DNA from: Nonomuraea muscovyensis
GTDB lineage: Bacteria > Actinomycetota > Actinomycetes > Streptosporangiales > Streptosporangiaceae
Direction of reading: 5' to 3'
Length of the DNA: 64,000 bases
NCBI RefSeq assembly: GCF_014207745.1
Contig: NZ_JACHJB010000003.1
Location: 806,001 to 870,000, forward strand
How positions within the stretch are numbered: the stretch's first letter is position 1; each line of letters opens with the position of its first letter. Shown piece after piece: positions 28,495-36,402 of the stretch. A program made the translations under genes and the position numbers. The notes beneath the pieces are model-generated. The model had not been told where the DNA came from. It was given only the letters and a program-made list of their open reading frames with translations, and made no database searches.

Positions 28495-29343
28495 TTATTC
28501 CACTCCTTCGCGTATCCGCTCGTGTCCGGAGTAGACGTTGCAGCGCTCGCCGCGCAGGAAACCCACCAGCGTCATCCCGAACTCCCTGGCCAGGTCCACC
28601 GCCAGCGACGACGGCGCCGACACCGCGCACACCACCGGGATGCCGGCCGCCAGCGCCTTCTGCATGATCTCGTAGCTCGTCCGGCCGCTGACCATGAGCA
28701 CGTGCCGGTCCAGCGGCAACCGCCCGGTCAGCGCCGACCAGCCGATCAGCTTGTCCACCGCGTTGTGCCGGCCCACGTCCTCCCGCACCGCGACCGGCTC
28801 GCCCTCGGCGGTGAACAGGCCCGCCGCGTGCAGCCCGCCCGTCTTGCCGAACACGCCCTGCGCCTCGCGCAGCCGGTCCGGCAGGCCGTACAGGATCTCC
28901 GGAGTGAGCGTGACCGAGCCCCGCGGGAGGGGCCGGCAGCGGTCGTGCAGCGCGTCCAGCCCGGCCGACCCGCACACGCCGCAGGCGCTGGAGGTCACGA
29001 AGTGCCGGTCCAGCGCGGGCAGGTCGGGGACGGGCCCGCGCAGCCGCACGGTGACCGTGTTGTAGCGGGCCTCGGGCGGGACGTCCTCGTCGGTGCAGTA
29101 GCCGATCGCCGCGATGCCGTCCGGCGCGACCAGACCCTCACCGTGCAGGAACCCGGCGGCCAGCTCGAAGTCGTGGCCGGGGGTCCGCATGGTGATCGCG
29201 ACGGTCCTGCGCGTGCCGTCGAGCGAGGTGAGCCGGATCTCCAGCGGCTCCTCGGTGGCCAGGTCGTCGCGGCGGTCATCGCCGATGGGGCCGACGAGCC
29301 GGCGGACGCGGACGCGGGTGGTGGGTCCGGGGCGGCCGGTCAT
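28495..29343 (-). CDS. fdhD: Formate dehydrogenase accessory sulfurtransferase FdhD
   Basis: 282 residues. FdhD transfers sulfur from a cysteine desulfurase to the molybdenum or tungsten cofactor of formate dehydrogenase. The signature region TSSACGVCGSAGLDAL carries the two active-site Cys (CGVC), and the N-terminal half has TMRTPGHDFELAAGFLHGEG. The ATG chosen begins MTGRPGPTTRVRVRRL; an upstream extension has no family similarity. No formate dehydrogenase gene is in the window. Confidence 0.95.
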   Translation of the reverse strand: MTGRPGPTTRVRVRRLVGPIGDDRRDDLATEEPLEIRLTSLDGTRRTVAITMRTPGHDFELAAGFLHGEGLVAPDGIAAIGYCTDEDVPPEARYNTVTVRLRGPVPDLPALDRHFVTSSACGVCGSAGLDALHDRCRPLPRGSVTLTPEILYGLPDRLREAQGVFGKTGGLHAAGLFTAEGEPVAVREDVGRHNAVDKLIGWSALTGRLPLDRHVLMVSGRTSYEIMQKALAAGIPVVCAVSAPSSLAVDLAREFGMTLVGFLRGERCNVYSGHERIREGVE

Positions 29344-29462
29344 GGCCGCCCCGCGATGGGGAGGGTGAGGTAGCGCACCCTCCCATCTTCGCCGCACGGC
29401 GGACACACGGGCAGGTGAGGGGCCGGTACGGAGCGTGCGGCGGGGTCCGCCAAGATGGAAGG

Positions 29463-30284
29463 GTGCCCGACTCGCGCTACTCCGACCTGGAGCGCCCGCC
29501 TCTCTCCGAGGCGGCGCTGAACCGAGCCCTGGTGCGACCGGGCAGCGTCTGGACGGGCGTCACCGTCGTCGAACGCACCGGCTCGACCAACGCCGACCTC
29601 GCCGCGCTGGCCCGCCAGGGGACCCCGCAGGGGGCGGTGCTGGTGGCCGAGGAGCAGCTCGCCGGCCGGGGCCGGCTGGGCCGCGTCTGGACCGCCCCGC
29701 CGCGCTCCGGGCTCACGGTCTCCGTCCTGCTGCGGCCCCGGCCGCCGGTGGAGACGCAGGGCTGGCTGCCGCTGCTGTTCGGCGTCGCGGCCGCCTCGGC
29801 CGTCCGGCGGCTGGCGGAGGTGGACGTGCGCCTCAAGTGGCCGAACGACCTGCTCGTCGGCGAGCGCAAGCTGGCCGGTGTGCTGGCCGAGCGGGTCGAG
29901 GACGCCGTCGTCATCGGCATGGGCCTGAACGTGTCGCTCCGGCCCGACGAACTGCCGGTGGAGACCGCGACGTCGCTGGCCATCCAGCAGGGCGCCTGCC
30001 TCGACCGCGACCCGCTGCTGCGCGCCGTGCTGCGCGAGGTCGAGTCGCACTACCGCGACTGGAGCGAGGCCGCCGGCGACGCCGACAGGTCGGGGCTGCG
30101 GGCCGCCTACCAGGCCTCCAGCGCCACCATCGGCCGCGAGGTGCGGGTCGAGCTGCCCGGCGGCCGGTTCCTGGCCGGCCGGGCGAGCGGGATCGACCAC
30201 GGGGGCCACCTCCAGGTGGTGGCCGAGGGCCACCGCTACACCCTGAGCGCCGGCGACGTCGTCCACGTCCGGCCGGGCGGGTAG
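29463..30284 (+). CDS. birA: Biotin--[acetyl-CoA-carboxylase] ligase
   Basis: 273-residue biotin protein ligase that attaches biotin to acyl-CoA carboxylase alpha subunits. Visible features are the substrate-binding TGSTNADLAALA, the biotin-binding GRGRLGRVW, and LKWPNDLLVGERKLAGVLAE with the conserved Lys. A C-terminal SH3-like domain follows. There is no N-terminal helix-turn-helix, so it is a ligase only and not a repressor. The GTG start lies 6 nt after CAAGAT, consistent with a leaderless mRNA. Confidence 0.95.
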   Translation: MPDSRYSDLERPPLSEAALNRALVRPGSVWTGVTVVERTGSTNADLAALARQGTPQGAVLVAEEQLAGRGRLGRVWTAPPRSGLTVSVLLRPRPPVETQGWLPLLFGVAAASAVRRLAEVDVRLKWPNDLLVGERKLAGVLAERVEDAVVIGMGLNVSLRPDELPVETATSLAIQQGACLDRDPLLRAVLREVESHYRDWSEAAGDADRSGLRAAYQASSATIGREVRVELPGGRFLAGRASGIDHGGHLQVVAEGHRYTLSAGDVVHVRPGG

Positions 30285-30317
30285 CCGCGCGCCCCGCCGA
30301 GGTGGCAGCATTTGCCC

Positions 30318-30842
30318 ATGACCATCCCGGACCATCACCTCACGGAGGGTGAGCGGCGCGTCAGGTCCTTCCATCCCCACTGGCGGACACTGGCCGGGCC
30401 CTTCGCCGCGCTCGTGCTCATCGCCGCGGCCTCGGGCGCCGGGCTCTGGCTCGTGCCGGGCACCTGGGAGTACGCCGGCTATGCCAGGATCGCCATCTGC
30501 GCCGTCGCGCTGGGTCTGCTCACCGTCTGGTCGTTCGTCCCCTACCTGCAATGGAAGAACACCGGCTACGTGCTCACCACCCACCGGTTCACCATCAGCA
30601 CCGGCGTGCTCAACAAGTCGACCGACGAGATCCCGATGGCCAAGCTCAACACGGTGAGCTCCGACCAGACGCTTCTCGAGCGGCTGCTCGGGTGCGGCAC
30701 GCTCACCGTGGAGTCGGCAGGGGAGCGGGGACAGCTCGTGCTCCGCGACATCCCGAAGATCCAGGAGGTCCGGGGCGATCTGTTCCGGCTGCTGGAGGAC
30801 GCCTCCGACGACGAGCAGGACGCCGACCCGGCGAGCCGCTGA
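30318..30842 (+). CDS. PH domain-containing membrane protein (bPH2 type)
   Basis: 174 residues. Two hydrophobic helices (FAALVLIAAASGAGLWLV; IAICAVALGLLTVWSFVPYL) precede a bacterial PH-like domain recognisable from YVLTTHRFTISTGVLNK, then EIPMAKLNTVSSDQTLLERLLGCG and RDIPKIQEVRGDLFRLL. Such YdbS/YdbT-like proteins are common beside birA and purK in actinobacteria; the biochemical role is unknown. The start is the ATG, not the TTG two codons earlier. Confidence 0.87.
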   Translation: MTIPDHHLTEGERRVRSFHPHWRTLAGPFAALVLIAAASGAGLWLVPGTWEYAGYARIAICAVALGLLTVWSFVPYLQWKNTGYVLTTHRFTISTGVLNKSTDEIPMAKLNTVSSDQTLLERLLGCGTLTVESAGERGQLVLRDIPKIQEVRGDLFRLLEDASDDEQDADPASR

Positions 30843-30872
30843 GTCTTGCGGTGATCACCCTCCTGACACAAG

Positions 30873-31967
30873 ATGGCTGCCATGCCGTACGAAGTGCAGG
30901 GTGTCATCGCCCGAGGTAAAGGCAGAGAAGTTTCCGTCGAGACGGTGATCGTGCCGGACCCCGGGCCGGGCGAGGCCGTGGTCGCCGTGCAGGCCTGCGG
31001 TGTCTGCCACACCGACCTCCACTACCGCGAGGGGGGCATCAGCGACGACTACCCGTTCCTGCTCGGCCACGAGGCGGCGGGTGTCGTCGAGGCGGTCGGC
31101 GACGGGGTCACGGGGCTGGAGCCGGGCGACTTCGTCATCCTCAACTGGCGGGCCGTCTGCGGCCAGTGCCGCGCCTGCCTGCGTGGCCGTCCGTGGTACT
31201 GCTTCGCCACCCACAACGCCACCCAGAAGATGACCCTGGACGACGGCACGGAGCTGTCGCCCGCGCTCGGCATCGGCGCGTTCCTCGGCAAGACGCTGGT
31301 CGCGGCCGGCCAGTGCACCAAGGTGTCGGCCGAGGCGCCCGCCGAGGTGGCCGGGCTGCTGGGCTGCGGGGTGATGGCCGGGCTCGGCGCGGCGATCAAC
31401 ACCGGCGGCGTGACCCGGGGCGACACGGTGGCGGTCATCGGCTGCGGCGGCGTGGGCGACGCGGCCGTGCTCGGCGCCTCGCTGGCGGGCGCCTCCAGGA
31501 TCATCGCGGTGGACGTGGACGACCGCAAGCTGGAGTGGGCACGCGGCTTCGGTGCCACCGACACGGTCAACTCCCGTGAGAGCGACCCGGTCGAGGCGAT
31601 CCGCGACCTCACCGGCGGGTTCGGGGCCGACGTGGTCATCGAGGCCGTCGGCCGGCCCGAGACCTACCGGCAGGCCTTCTACGCCCGCGACCTGGCGGGC
31701 ACGGTCGTGCTGGTGGGGGTGCCGACGCCGGAGATGACGCTGGAGCTGCCGCTGCTCGACGTGTTCGGCCGGGGCGGCTCGCTGAAGTCGTCCTGGTACG
31801 GCGACTGCCTGCCGAGCCGCGACTTCCCGATGCTCGTCGACCTGTTCCTGCAGGGCCGGCTGCCGCTCGACAGGTTCGTCACCGAGACGATCCGGCTCGA
31901 CCAGGTCGAGGAGGCGTTCGCCAAGATGCACCAGGGCGACGTGCTGCGATCGGTGGTGGTCCTCTAG
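30873..31967 (+). CDS. S-(hydroxymethyl)mycothiol dehydrogenase (zinc-dependent alcohol dehydrogenase family)
   Basis: 364 residues. Zinc-ADH features include the catalytic Cys/His in QACGVCHTDLHYREG, GHEAAGVVEAVG, the structural zinc cluster CGQCRACLRGRPWYC, and the NAD-binding GCGGVGDAAVLG. The mycothiol-dependent formaldehyde dehydrogenase branch is suggested by the overall length, FATHNATQKMTLDDG and the directly adjacent MBL hydrolase. It oxidises the mycothiol adduct of formaldehyde. An in-frame ATG at 30882 is an equally possible start; neither has a strong ribosome site. Substrate assignment is by family resemblance. Confidence 0.85.
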   Translation: MAAMPYEVQGVIARGKGREVSVETVIVPDPGPGEAVVAVQACGVCHTDLHYREGGISDDYPFLLGHEAAGVVEAVGDGVTGLEPGDFVILNWRAVCGQCRACLRGRPWYCFATHNATQKMTLDDGTELSPALGIGAFLGKTLVAAGQCTKVSAEAPAEVAGLLGCGVMAGLGAAINTGGVTRGDTVAVIGCGGVGDAAVLGASLAGASRIIAVDVDDRKLEWARGFGATDTVNSRESDPVEAIRDLTGGFGADVVIEAVGRPETYRQAFYARDLAGTVVLVGVPTPEMTLELPLLDVFGRGGSLKSSWYGDCLPSRDFPMLVDLFLQGRLPLDRFVTETIRLDQVEEAFAKMHQGDVLRSVVVL

Positions 31968-32588
31968 ATGCTCGACAGGGTCATCACCTCAGGGACGTTC
32001 TCGCTCGACGGCGGCACGTGGGACGTCGAGAACAACGTGTGGTTGGTCGGCGACGCCCGGGAGGTCATCGTCATCGACGCCGCGCACGACGCGCGGGCCA
32101 TCGCCGACCGCGTCGGCGGCCGCACGGTCAAGGCGATCGTCTGCACCCACGCCCACGACGACCACATCAACGCCGCCCACGAACTGGCCGGGCTCACCGG
32201 CGCGCCGATCCGGCTGCACCCCGCCGACCAGGTGCTGTGGGAGCAGGTGTACGGCGACGCGGTGCGTTACGAGCCGCTCGCCGACGGCGAGAAGCTGGAG
32301 GCGGGCGGGATCTCGCTGGAGGTGATCCACACGCCCGGCCACTCGCCCGGCGCGGTCTGCCTGCACGCGGCCGACCTGTGCGCGGTGTTCAGCGGCGACA
32401 CGCTGTTCAAGGGCGGCCCCGGCGCGACGGGCCGGTCCTACTCCTCGTTCGAGACGATCATCGAGTCGATCCGCGACCGGCTGCTCACGCTGCCCGGCGA
32501 GACCGTCGTGCACACCGGCCACGGCGAGTCCACGTCGATCAGGTCCGAGGCGCCGCACCTGGAGGAGTGGATCGCCAGGGGACACTGA
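31968..32588 (+). CDS. MBL fold metallo-hydrolase, partner of the mycothiol dehydrogenase
   Basis: 206-residue glyoxalase II-like hydrolase. Metal ligands are visible in CTHAHDDHINAAHEL (HxHxDH), TPGHSPGAVCLH, FSGDTLFKGGPGATGRS and VHTGHGESTSI. The ATG begins immediately after the TAG of the dehydrogenase gene, so the two are co-translated. In actinobacteria this pair handles formaldehyde: the dehydrogenase forms a mycothiol thioester and the hydrolase probably splits it or a related thioester. Confidence 0.88.
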   Translation: MLDRVITSGTFSLDGGTWDVENNVWLVGDAREVIVIDAAHDARAIADRVGGRTVKAIVCTHAHDDHINAAHELAGLTGAPIRLHPADQVLWEQVYGDAVRYEPLADGEKLEAGGISLEVIHTPGHSPGAVCLHAADLCAVFSGDTLFKGGPGATGRSYSSFETIIESIRDRLLTLPGETVVHTGHGESTSIRSEAPHLEEWIARGH

Positions 32589-32627
32589 CGCCTGACCGGG
32601 GAGTCCGTGATCTGTGGCGCGGCTAAC

Positions 32628-32646
32628 ATAGGCAAGCCTTACCGAA
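32628..32646 (+). promoter_or_regulatory. DtxR/IdeR-type iron box, distal
   Basis: ATAGGCAAGCCTTACCGAA matches the 19-bp consensus TTAGGTTAGCCTAACCTAA at 14 positions. It is the weaker of two sites upstream of bfd-bfr, with centres 29 bp apart. Confidence 0.6.
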
Positions 32647-32656
32647 GTCAGCTACA

Positions 32657-32675
32657 TTAGGCGTGCCTAACCTAA
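32657..32675 (+). promoter_or_regulatory. DtxR/IdeR-type iron box, proximal
   Basis: TTAGGCGTGCCTAACCTAA matches the iron-box consensus TTAGGTTAGCCTAACCTAA at 16 of 19 positions. It ends 34 bp before the bfd ATG. Iron-loaded IdeR is known to activate bacterioferritin genes in mycobacteria from tandem upstream boxes; whether this site activates or represses cannot be read from the sequence. Confidence 0.8.
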
Positions 32676-32709
32676 CGGGCTTCCGACGTGTTGAGAGGCT
32701 TCTCCTCCG

Positions 32710-32886
32710 ATGTACGTGTGTGTCTGTCGTGCCGTGACCGAGAACGAGGTCCACGACTGCATCGCCGCCGGCGCCAGGAGCGCGCGGCAGGTGCGCGACA
32801 CCACGGGCGCCGGGGGGGATTGTGCCTCTTGTGTTCGGAAGATATGTGCGATCCTGAAACGGTCTGAAGAACTCACGACCGCTTAG
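32710..32886 (+). CDS. bfd: Bacterioferritin-associated ferredoxin (BFD-like [2Fe-2S] protein)
   Basis: 58-residue protein with the complete BFD cluster ligands: CVC at residues 4-6 (MYVCVCRAVTENEV) and GGDCASCVRKI near residues 36-45. BFD proteins bind bacterioferritin and deliver electrons that release stored iron. The downstream bacterioferritin gene begins 16 nt after the stop, and two DtxR-type boxes lie upstream, so the pair is an iron-regulated operon. Confidence 0.92.
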   Translation: MYVCVCRAVTENEVHDCIAAGARSARQVRDTTGAGGDCASCVRKICAILKRSEELTTA

Positions 32887-32902
32887 CACGAGGGGCCCGT
32901 TC

Positions 32903-33388
32903 ATGCAGGGCGACAAGCAGATCATCGAGTTGCTCAACGAGCAGCTGACCGCTGAACTCACCGCGATCAACCAGTACTTCCTGCACGCCAAGATGCAGCA
33001 GAACTGGGGCTACACCAAGCTGGCCAAGCACACCCGCGACGAGTCGTTCGACGAGATGCGCCACGCCGAGGTGCTCACCGATCGCATCCTGTTCCTCGAG
33101 GGACTGCCCAACTACCAGCGGCTGGGCACCCTGCATATCGGCCAGACCGTGGAGGAGCAGCTCCGGGCGGACCTCGAGATCGAGCTGGGGGTCGTGCAGC
33201 GGCTGCGGCCCGGTATCCAGCTCATGCGGGAGAAGGGCGACACGACCTCGGCCCGCATCTTCGAGGAGATCCTGGCCGACGAGGAGCACCACATCGACTA
33301 CCTCGAGACCGAGCTCGCGCTGATCCACAGCCTGGGCGAGCAGCTCTACCTCGCCCGCTACACCGACCCGTCGCACAACGACGACTGA
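32903..33388 (+). CDS. bfr: Bacterioferritin
   Basis: 161-residue 24-mer iron-storage protein. Met52 in FDEMRHAEV is the haem ligand, and the ferroxidase centre residues Glu18, Glu51 and His54 are present, with the second set in ILADEEHHIDYLETE. The start MQGDKQIIELLNEQLTAELT is the standard family N-terminus. It is co-transcribed with the BFD ferredoxin, and a strong stem-loop follows 24 nt after the stop. Confidence 0.97.
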   Translation: MQGDKQIIELLNEQLTAELTAINQYFLHAKMQQNWGYTKLAKHTRDESFDEMRHAEVLTDRILFLEGLPNYQRLGTLHIGQTVEEQLRADLEIELGVVQRLRPGIQLMREKGDTTSARIFEEILADEEHHIDYLETELALIHSLGEQLYLARYTDPSHNDD

Positions 33389-33412
33389 CCCGGGACCACC
33401 CGCGGTCACCGC

Positions 33413-33456
33413 ACGCGCCGCGCCCGCCGGAGTGTCCTCCGGCGGGCGCGGCGCGT
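33413..33456 (+). terminator. Very strong stem-loop after bfr
   Basis: A perfect 19-bp stem (33413-33431 with 33438-33456; inner arms CGCCCGCCGGA and TCCGGCGGGCG) and a 6-nt loop GTGTCC, followed by TTCTGG. It is the longest perfect hairpin in the window. The rest of the 33389-33716 gap has an AT-richer patch near 33600 and no gene. Confidence 0.8.
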
Positions 33457-33687
33457 TCTGGTCCTGGCTGGCTGAATGCCGCCTGGTTCCTGTCGCCTGG
33501 TTCTGCCGGGGCGCCCGCGCGCGACACGCCGGGGCGCCGGAGGCTTTTCGGGGAATGGCAAGATCGAAATTGTGCATTCCCCCCGACAATCGCGGTAGTT
33601 TAAACATGACTAGCCGATATTTATCAGCGTTTGCCCAGGTCAATGGATAGGTCAACGACGAGTCAAACCGTGCGCTGTGACCGGGAA

Positions 33688-33715
33688 ACGATCGCTTAAG
33701 GTCCTACGATCGCTT
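33688..33715 (+). promoter_or_regulatory. Direct repeat and -10 element at the response regulator start
   Basis: ACGATCGCTT occurs at 33688-33697 and again at 33706-33715 (18-bp period). TACGAT at 33705-33710 lies 6 nt before the ATG and fits a leaderless -10. The direct repeat resembles OmpR-family half-sites, so autoregulation is possible. Confidence 0.4.
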
Positions 33716-33716
33716 C

Positions 33717-34385
33717 ATGACCTGCGTACTTCTCGCCGAGGATGACACCTCGATTTCCGAACCGCTCGCGCGCGCCCTGCGCCGTGAGGGATATCAGGTT
33801 GAGGTGAGCCCCGACGGCCCGCAGGCCCTGGAGAGGGCTCTGTCGGGGGGCATCGACCTGATCGTTCTCGACCTCGGCCTGCCAGAGATGGACGGGCTGG
33901 AGGTCGCCCGCCGGATCCGCGCCGAAGGGCACGGCACCCCGGTTCTCATACTCACCGCCCGCGTCGACGAGGTCGACACCGTCGTCGGCCTGGACGCCGG
34001 CGCCGACGACTACGTCACCAAGCCGTTCCGGCTGGCGGAGCTGCTCGCGCGCGTGCGCGCGCTGCTGCGCCGCGGCACGTCCGAGACCCCGGTCGTGCAG
34101 GGCGTGCGCATCGACGCCGACTCCCGCCGCGCCTGGATGGGGGAGAAGGAGCTGCACCTGACGACCAAGGAATTCGACCTGCTACGCGTGCTGGTGCGCG
34201 ACGCCGGCAAGGTGGTCACCCGCGAGCAGATCATGCGCGAGGTGTGGGACACCAACTGGTGGGGCTCGACCAAGACGCTCGACATGCACATCTCGTGGCT
34301 ACGACGCAAGCTCGGCGACGACGCGGCCAAGCCCCGCTACATCACCACGGTCCGGGGAGTCGGCTTCCGCTTCGAACGCGAGTAG
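33717..34385 (+). CDS. OmpR-family response regulator
   Basis: 222 residues. The receiver domain (about 1-115) has the acidic pocket LAEDDTS, the phospho-acceptor Asp in LIVLDLGLPEMDG, and the switch Lys in DYVTKPFRLAELLAR. The winged-helix effector (about 125-220) has LTTKEFDLLRVLVRDAGKVV, the recognition helix around TLDMHISWLRRKLGDD and the wing with ITTVRGVGFRFE. It lies 3 nt upstream of its histidine kinase. The signal is unknown. Confidence 0.95.
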   Translation: MTCVLLAEDDTSISEPLARALRREGYQVEVSPDGPQALERALSGGIDLIVLDLGLPEMDGLEVARRIRAEGHGTPVLILTARVDEVDTVVGLDAGADDYVTKPFRLAELLARVRALLRRGTSETPVVQGVRIDADSRRAWMGEKELHLTTKEFDLLRVLVRDAGKVVTREQIMREVWDTNWWGSTKTLDMHISWLRRKLGDDAAKPRYITTVRGVGFRFERE

Positions 34386-34388
34386 GGG

Positions 34389-35666
34389 ATGCGCCGCCGT
34401 CTGCTCACCTCGACTCTGGTCGTCGCGGTCATCGCGGTCCTGCTGCTGGGGGTCCCGCTGGGCATCGTGGTCAGCCGTCTGATCGTCGACGAGGCGGCCC
34501 AGGAGCTCAGGGCGGAGGCGACTCGCCTCGTGGGGGAGGTCGAGTACGCCCGCATCCAGGAGACGCCGCTGGATCCCCAGCAGCTCGAGCAGAAGTATCC
34601 CGGCCGCCACATCCAGATCTACGAACGCGCGAACCCGCCCAAGGCCACCATCGTCGGCACGGCTCCGCCGTCGGGCCAGCAGATGGCGGAGGACGCGCAG
34701 TCCGAGAACGGCATCTACGTCCGGGTGAGCCGCGACCGGGAGCAGATCGAGCAGGACGTGCGCGCGCGCCTGCTGCTGATCGTGGCCCTGGCCGTCGCGG
34801 CTCTGGCCGTGGCGGTGGGGCTGGCCATCGTGCAGTCGCGCCGGCTGACGCTGCCGTTGCAGGACCTGGCCAAGATCGCCGACCGGCTCGGCTCGGGTGA
34901 CGCCCGGCCGAGCAGGCACCGTTACGGCATACCGGAGCTGGACCGCGTGGCCGAGGTGCTCGACCGCAGCGCCACGCGCATCTCCGACCTGCTGACCCGG
35001 GAGCGCGAGTTCGCCACGGACGCCTCCCACCAGCTACGCACCCCGCTGACGGGCCTGACCATGCGCCTGGAGGAGATCGTCGCGGCCAGCGACCAGCCGG
35101 CGATCGTCCGCGAGGAGGGCGAGGCCGCCATCGTGCAGGCCGAGCGGCTCACCGCGGTGATCGACGAACTCCTCGCCGCGGCCCGGCGGCAGCGCCACGC
35201 GCAGGCCGAGCCGGTGGCCATCGACGAGGTGCTCATCCAGCAGATCACCGAGTGGGAGCCGGTCTTCCGCGGCGGTGACCGCACGCTACTGCTCGAAGGC
35301 TCCCGCGGCCTGAAGGCGCTGGCCACGACCGGCGGCTTCGGCCAGGTCATCGCCACGCTGCTGGAGAACTCCCTGCGCCACGGCGCCGGCACCGTCACGG
35401 TCACCACCACCCAGGGCGACACCTACATCGTCATCGAGGTGACCGACGAGGGGCCCGGCATCGCCGACGAGATCGCGCCCAAGGTCTTCGAGCGCAACGT
35501 GAGCGGCGGAGGCGGCACCGGGCTGGGGTTGACGCTCGCCCGCGCCCTGGCCGCCGCCGACGGCGGTCGTCTGGAGCTGGTACGGCGACGCCCGGCGACG
35601 TTCGCGATCTTCCTCAGGCCCGCCGACGACAACGGCCCGACCCGGGTCGTCACCGGTCCTGCCTGA
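34389..35666 (+). CDS. Sensor histidine kinase
   Basis: 425 residues. Transmembrane helices at about 8-28 and 128-150 enclose a short extracellular sensor of about 95 residues, followed by a HAMP linker. HisKA has the phospho-acceptor His in FATDASHQLRTPLTGL. HATPase_c motifs are LLENSLRHGAG (N box), DEGPGIADE (G1) and GGGGTGLGLTLARALAA (G2). It forms an operon with the OmpR-type regulator. The 3' end overlaps the convergent GtrA gene by 17 bp. Confidence 0.95.
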   Translation: MRRRLLTSTLVVAVIAVLLLGVPLGIVVSRLIVDEAAQELRAEATRLVGEVEYARIQETPLDPQQLEQKYPGRHIQIYERANPPKATIVGTAPPSGQQMAEDAQSENGIYVRVSRDREQIEQDVRARLLLIVALAVAALAVAVGLAIVQSRRLTLPLQDLAKIADRLGSGDARPSRHRYGIPELDRVAEVLDRSATRISDLLTREREFATDASHQLRTPLTGLTMRLEEIVAASDQPAIVREEGEAAIVQAERLTAVIDELLAAARRQRHAQAEPVAIDEVLIQQITEWEPVFRGGDRTLLLEGSRGLKALATTGGFGQVIATLLENSLRHGAGTVTVTTTQGDTYIVIEVTDEGPGIADEIAPKVFERNVSGGGGTGLGLTLARALAAADGGRLELVRRRPATFAIFLRPADDNGPTRVVTGPA

Positions 35667-36129
35667 CCTCGGCGTCCGGCAGCTCGGTGGGGATGGGCTC
35701 GGTGGCCTCCAGGAACACCCACTTCTTGTACGACCAGAAGCGGAACAGGGTGCCGAGGCCGACGCCGATGATGTTGGCGATGTTCAGGCTCAGCAGGTCG
35801 CTCAGGCCGAGCGTGTAGCGGGTGAAGCCGATCACCAGCAGGCCGATGAGCAGGGCTATGCCGTTGAGCAGGAAGAACAGGAAGTACTCGCGGCCGAGGC
35901 CGCTCTGCTCGCGGTGCCGGAACGTCCAGAACCTGTTGCCGGCGTAGGCGAAGGTCGTCGAGACGACCGCCGCATACACCTTGGACGTCATCGGGCCCTG
36001 GCCCAGCATCAGGAACAGGTTGAGCATGCCGGTGTCGAGCACGAAGGCGAGCGCCCCGATGATGCCGAACTTGGTCAGCTCGCGCAGCAGGGCCTCGAAC
36101 CGCTGGTAGAGGGGCTTGATGAAGTCCAC
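35650..36129 (-). CDS. GtrA family membrane protein
   Basis: 159 residues with four membrane helices and the family features KFGIIGALAFVLDTGMLNL and the conserved RFWTFRHRE and RFWSYKKWVF segments after helices 2 and 4. GtrA-like proteins are thought to help move polyprenyl-linked sugars across the membrane during surface glycan synthesis. No glycosyltransferase is adjacent, but wall-glycan genes lie elsewhere in the window. Confidence 0.9.
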   Translation of the reverse strand: MDFIKPLYQRFEALLRELTKFGIIGALAFVLDTGMLNLFLMLGQGPMTSKVYAAVVSTTFAYAGNRFWTFRHREQSGLGREYFLFFLLNGIALLIGLLVIGFTRYTLGLSDLLSLNIANIIGVGLGTLFRFWSYKKWVFLEATEPIPTELPDAEVRQDR

Positions 36130-36402
36130 GTCTCCTGGTCGGTCCTTCCCTGCGCGCGGCGCCTGTCAGCCTTGGGCTCACCCAGCCTACTGGTCACGGC
36201 CGTCGGCTCGGGTCGGACAGGGGGAGATCCTTGCTCGTGACGGTAGGCCGCCCAATATCAAGTTATGCCCGGACAAACGCGCATTATGGGCATTACGCTG
36301 CGGTAGCAGATCGCCGGGAGCCCGGACGCGCCCTTGCCGGGCGCCCGGCGATGGCTCAGCCGGACCGCCGTTCCCCACGGCCATGACCCTCGGGACCCGA
36401 CC

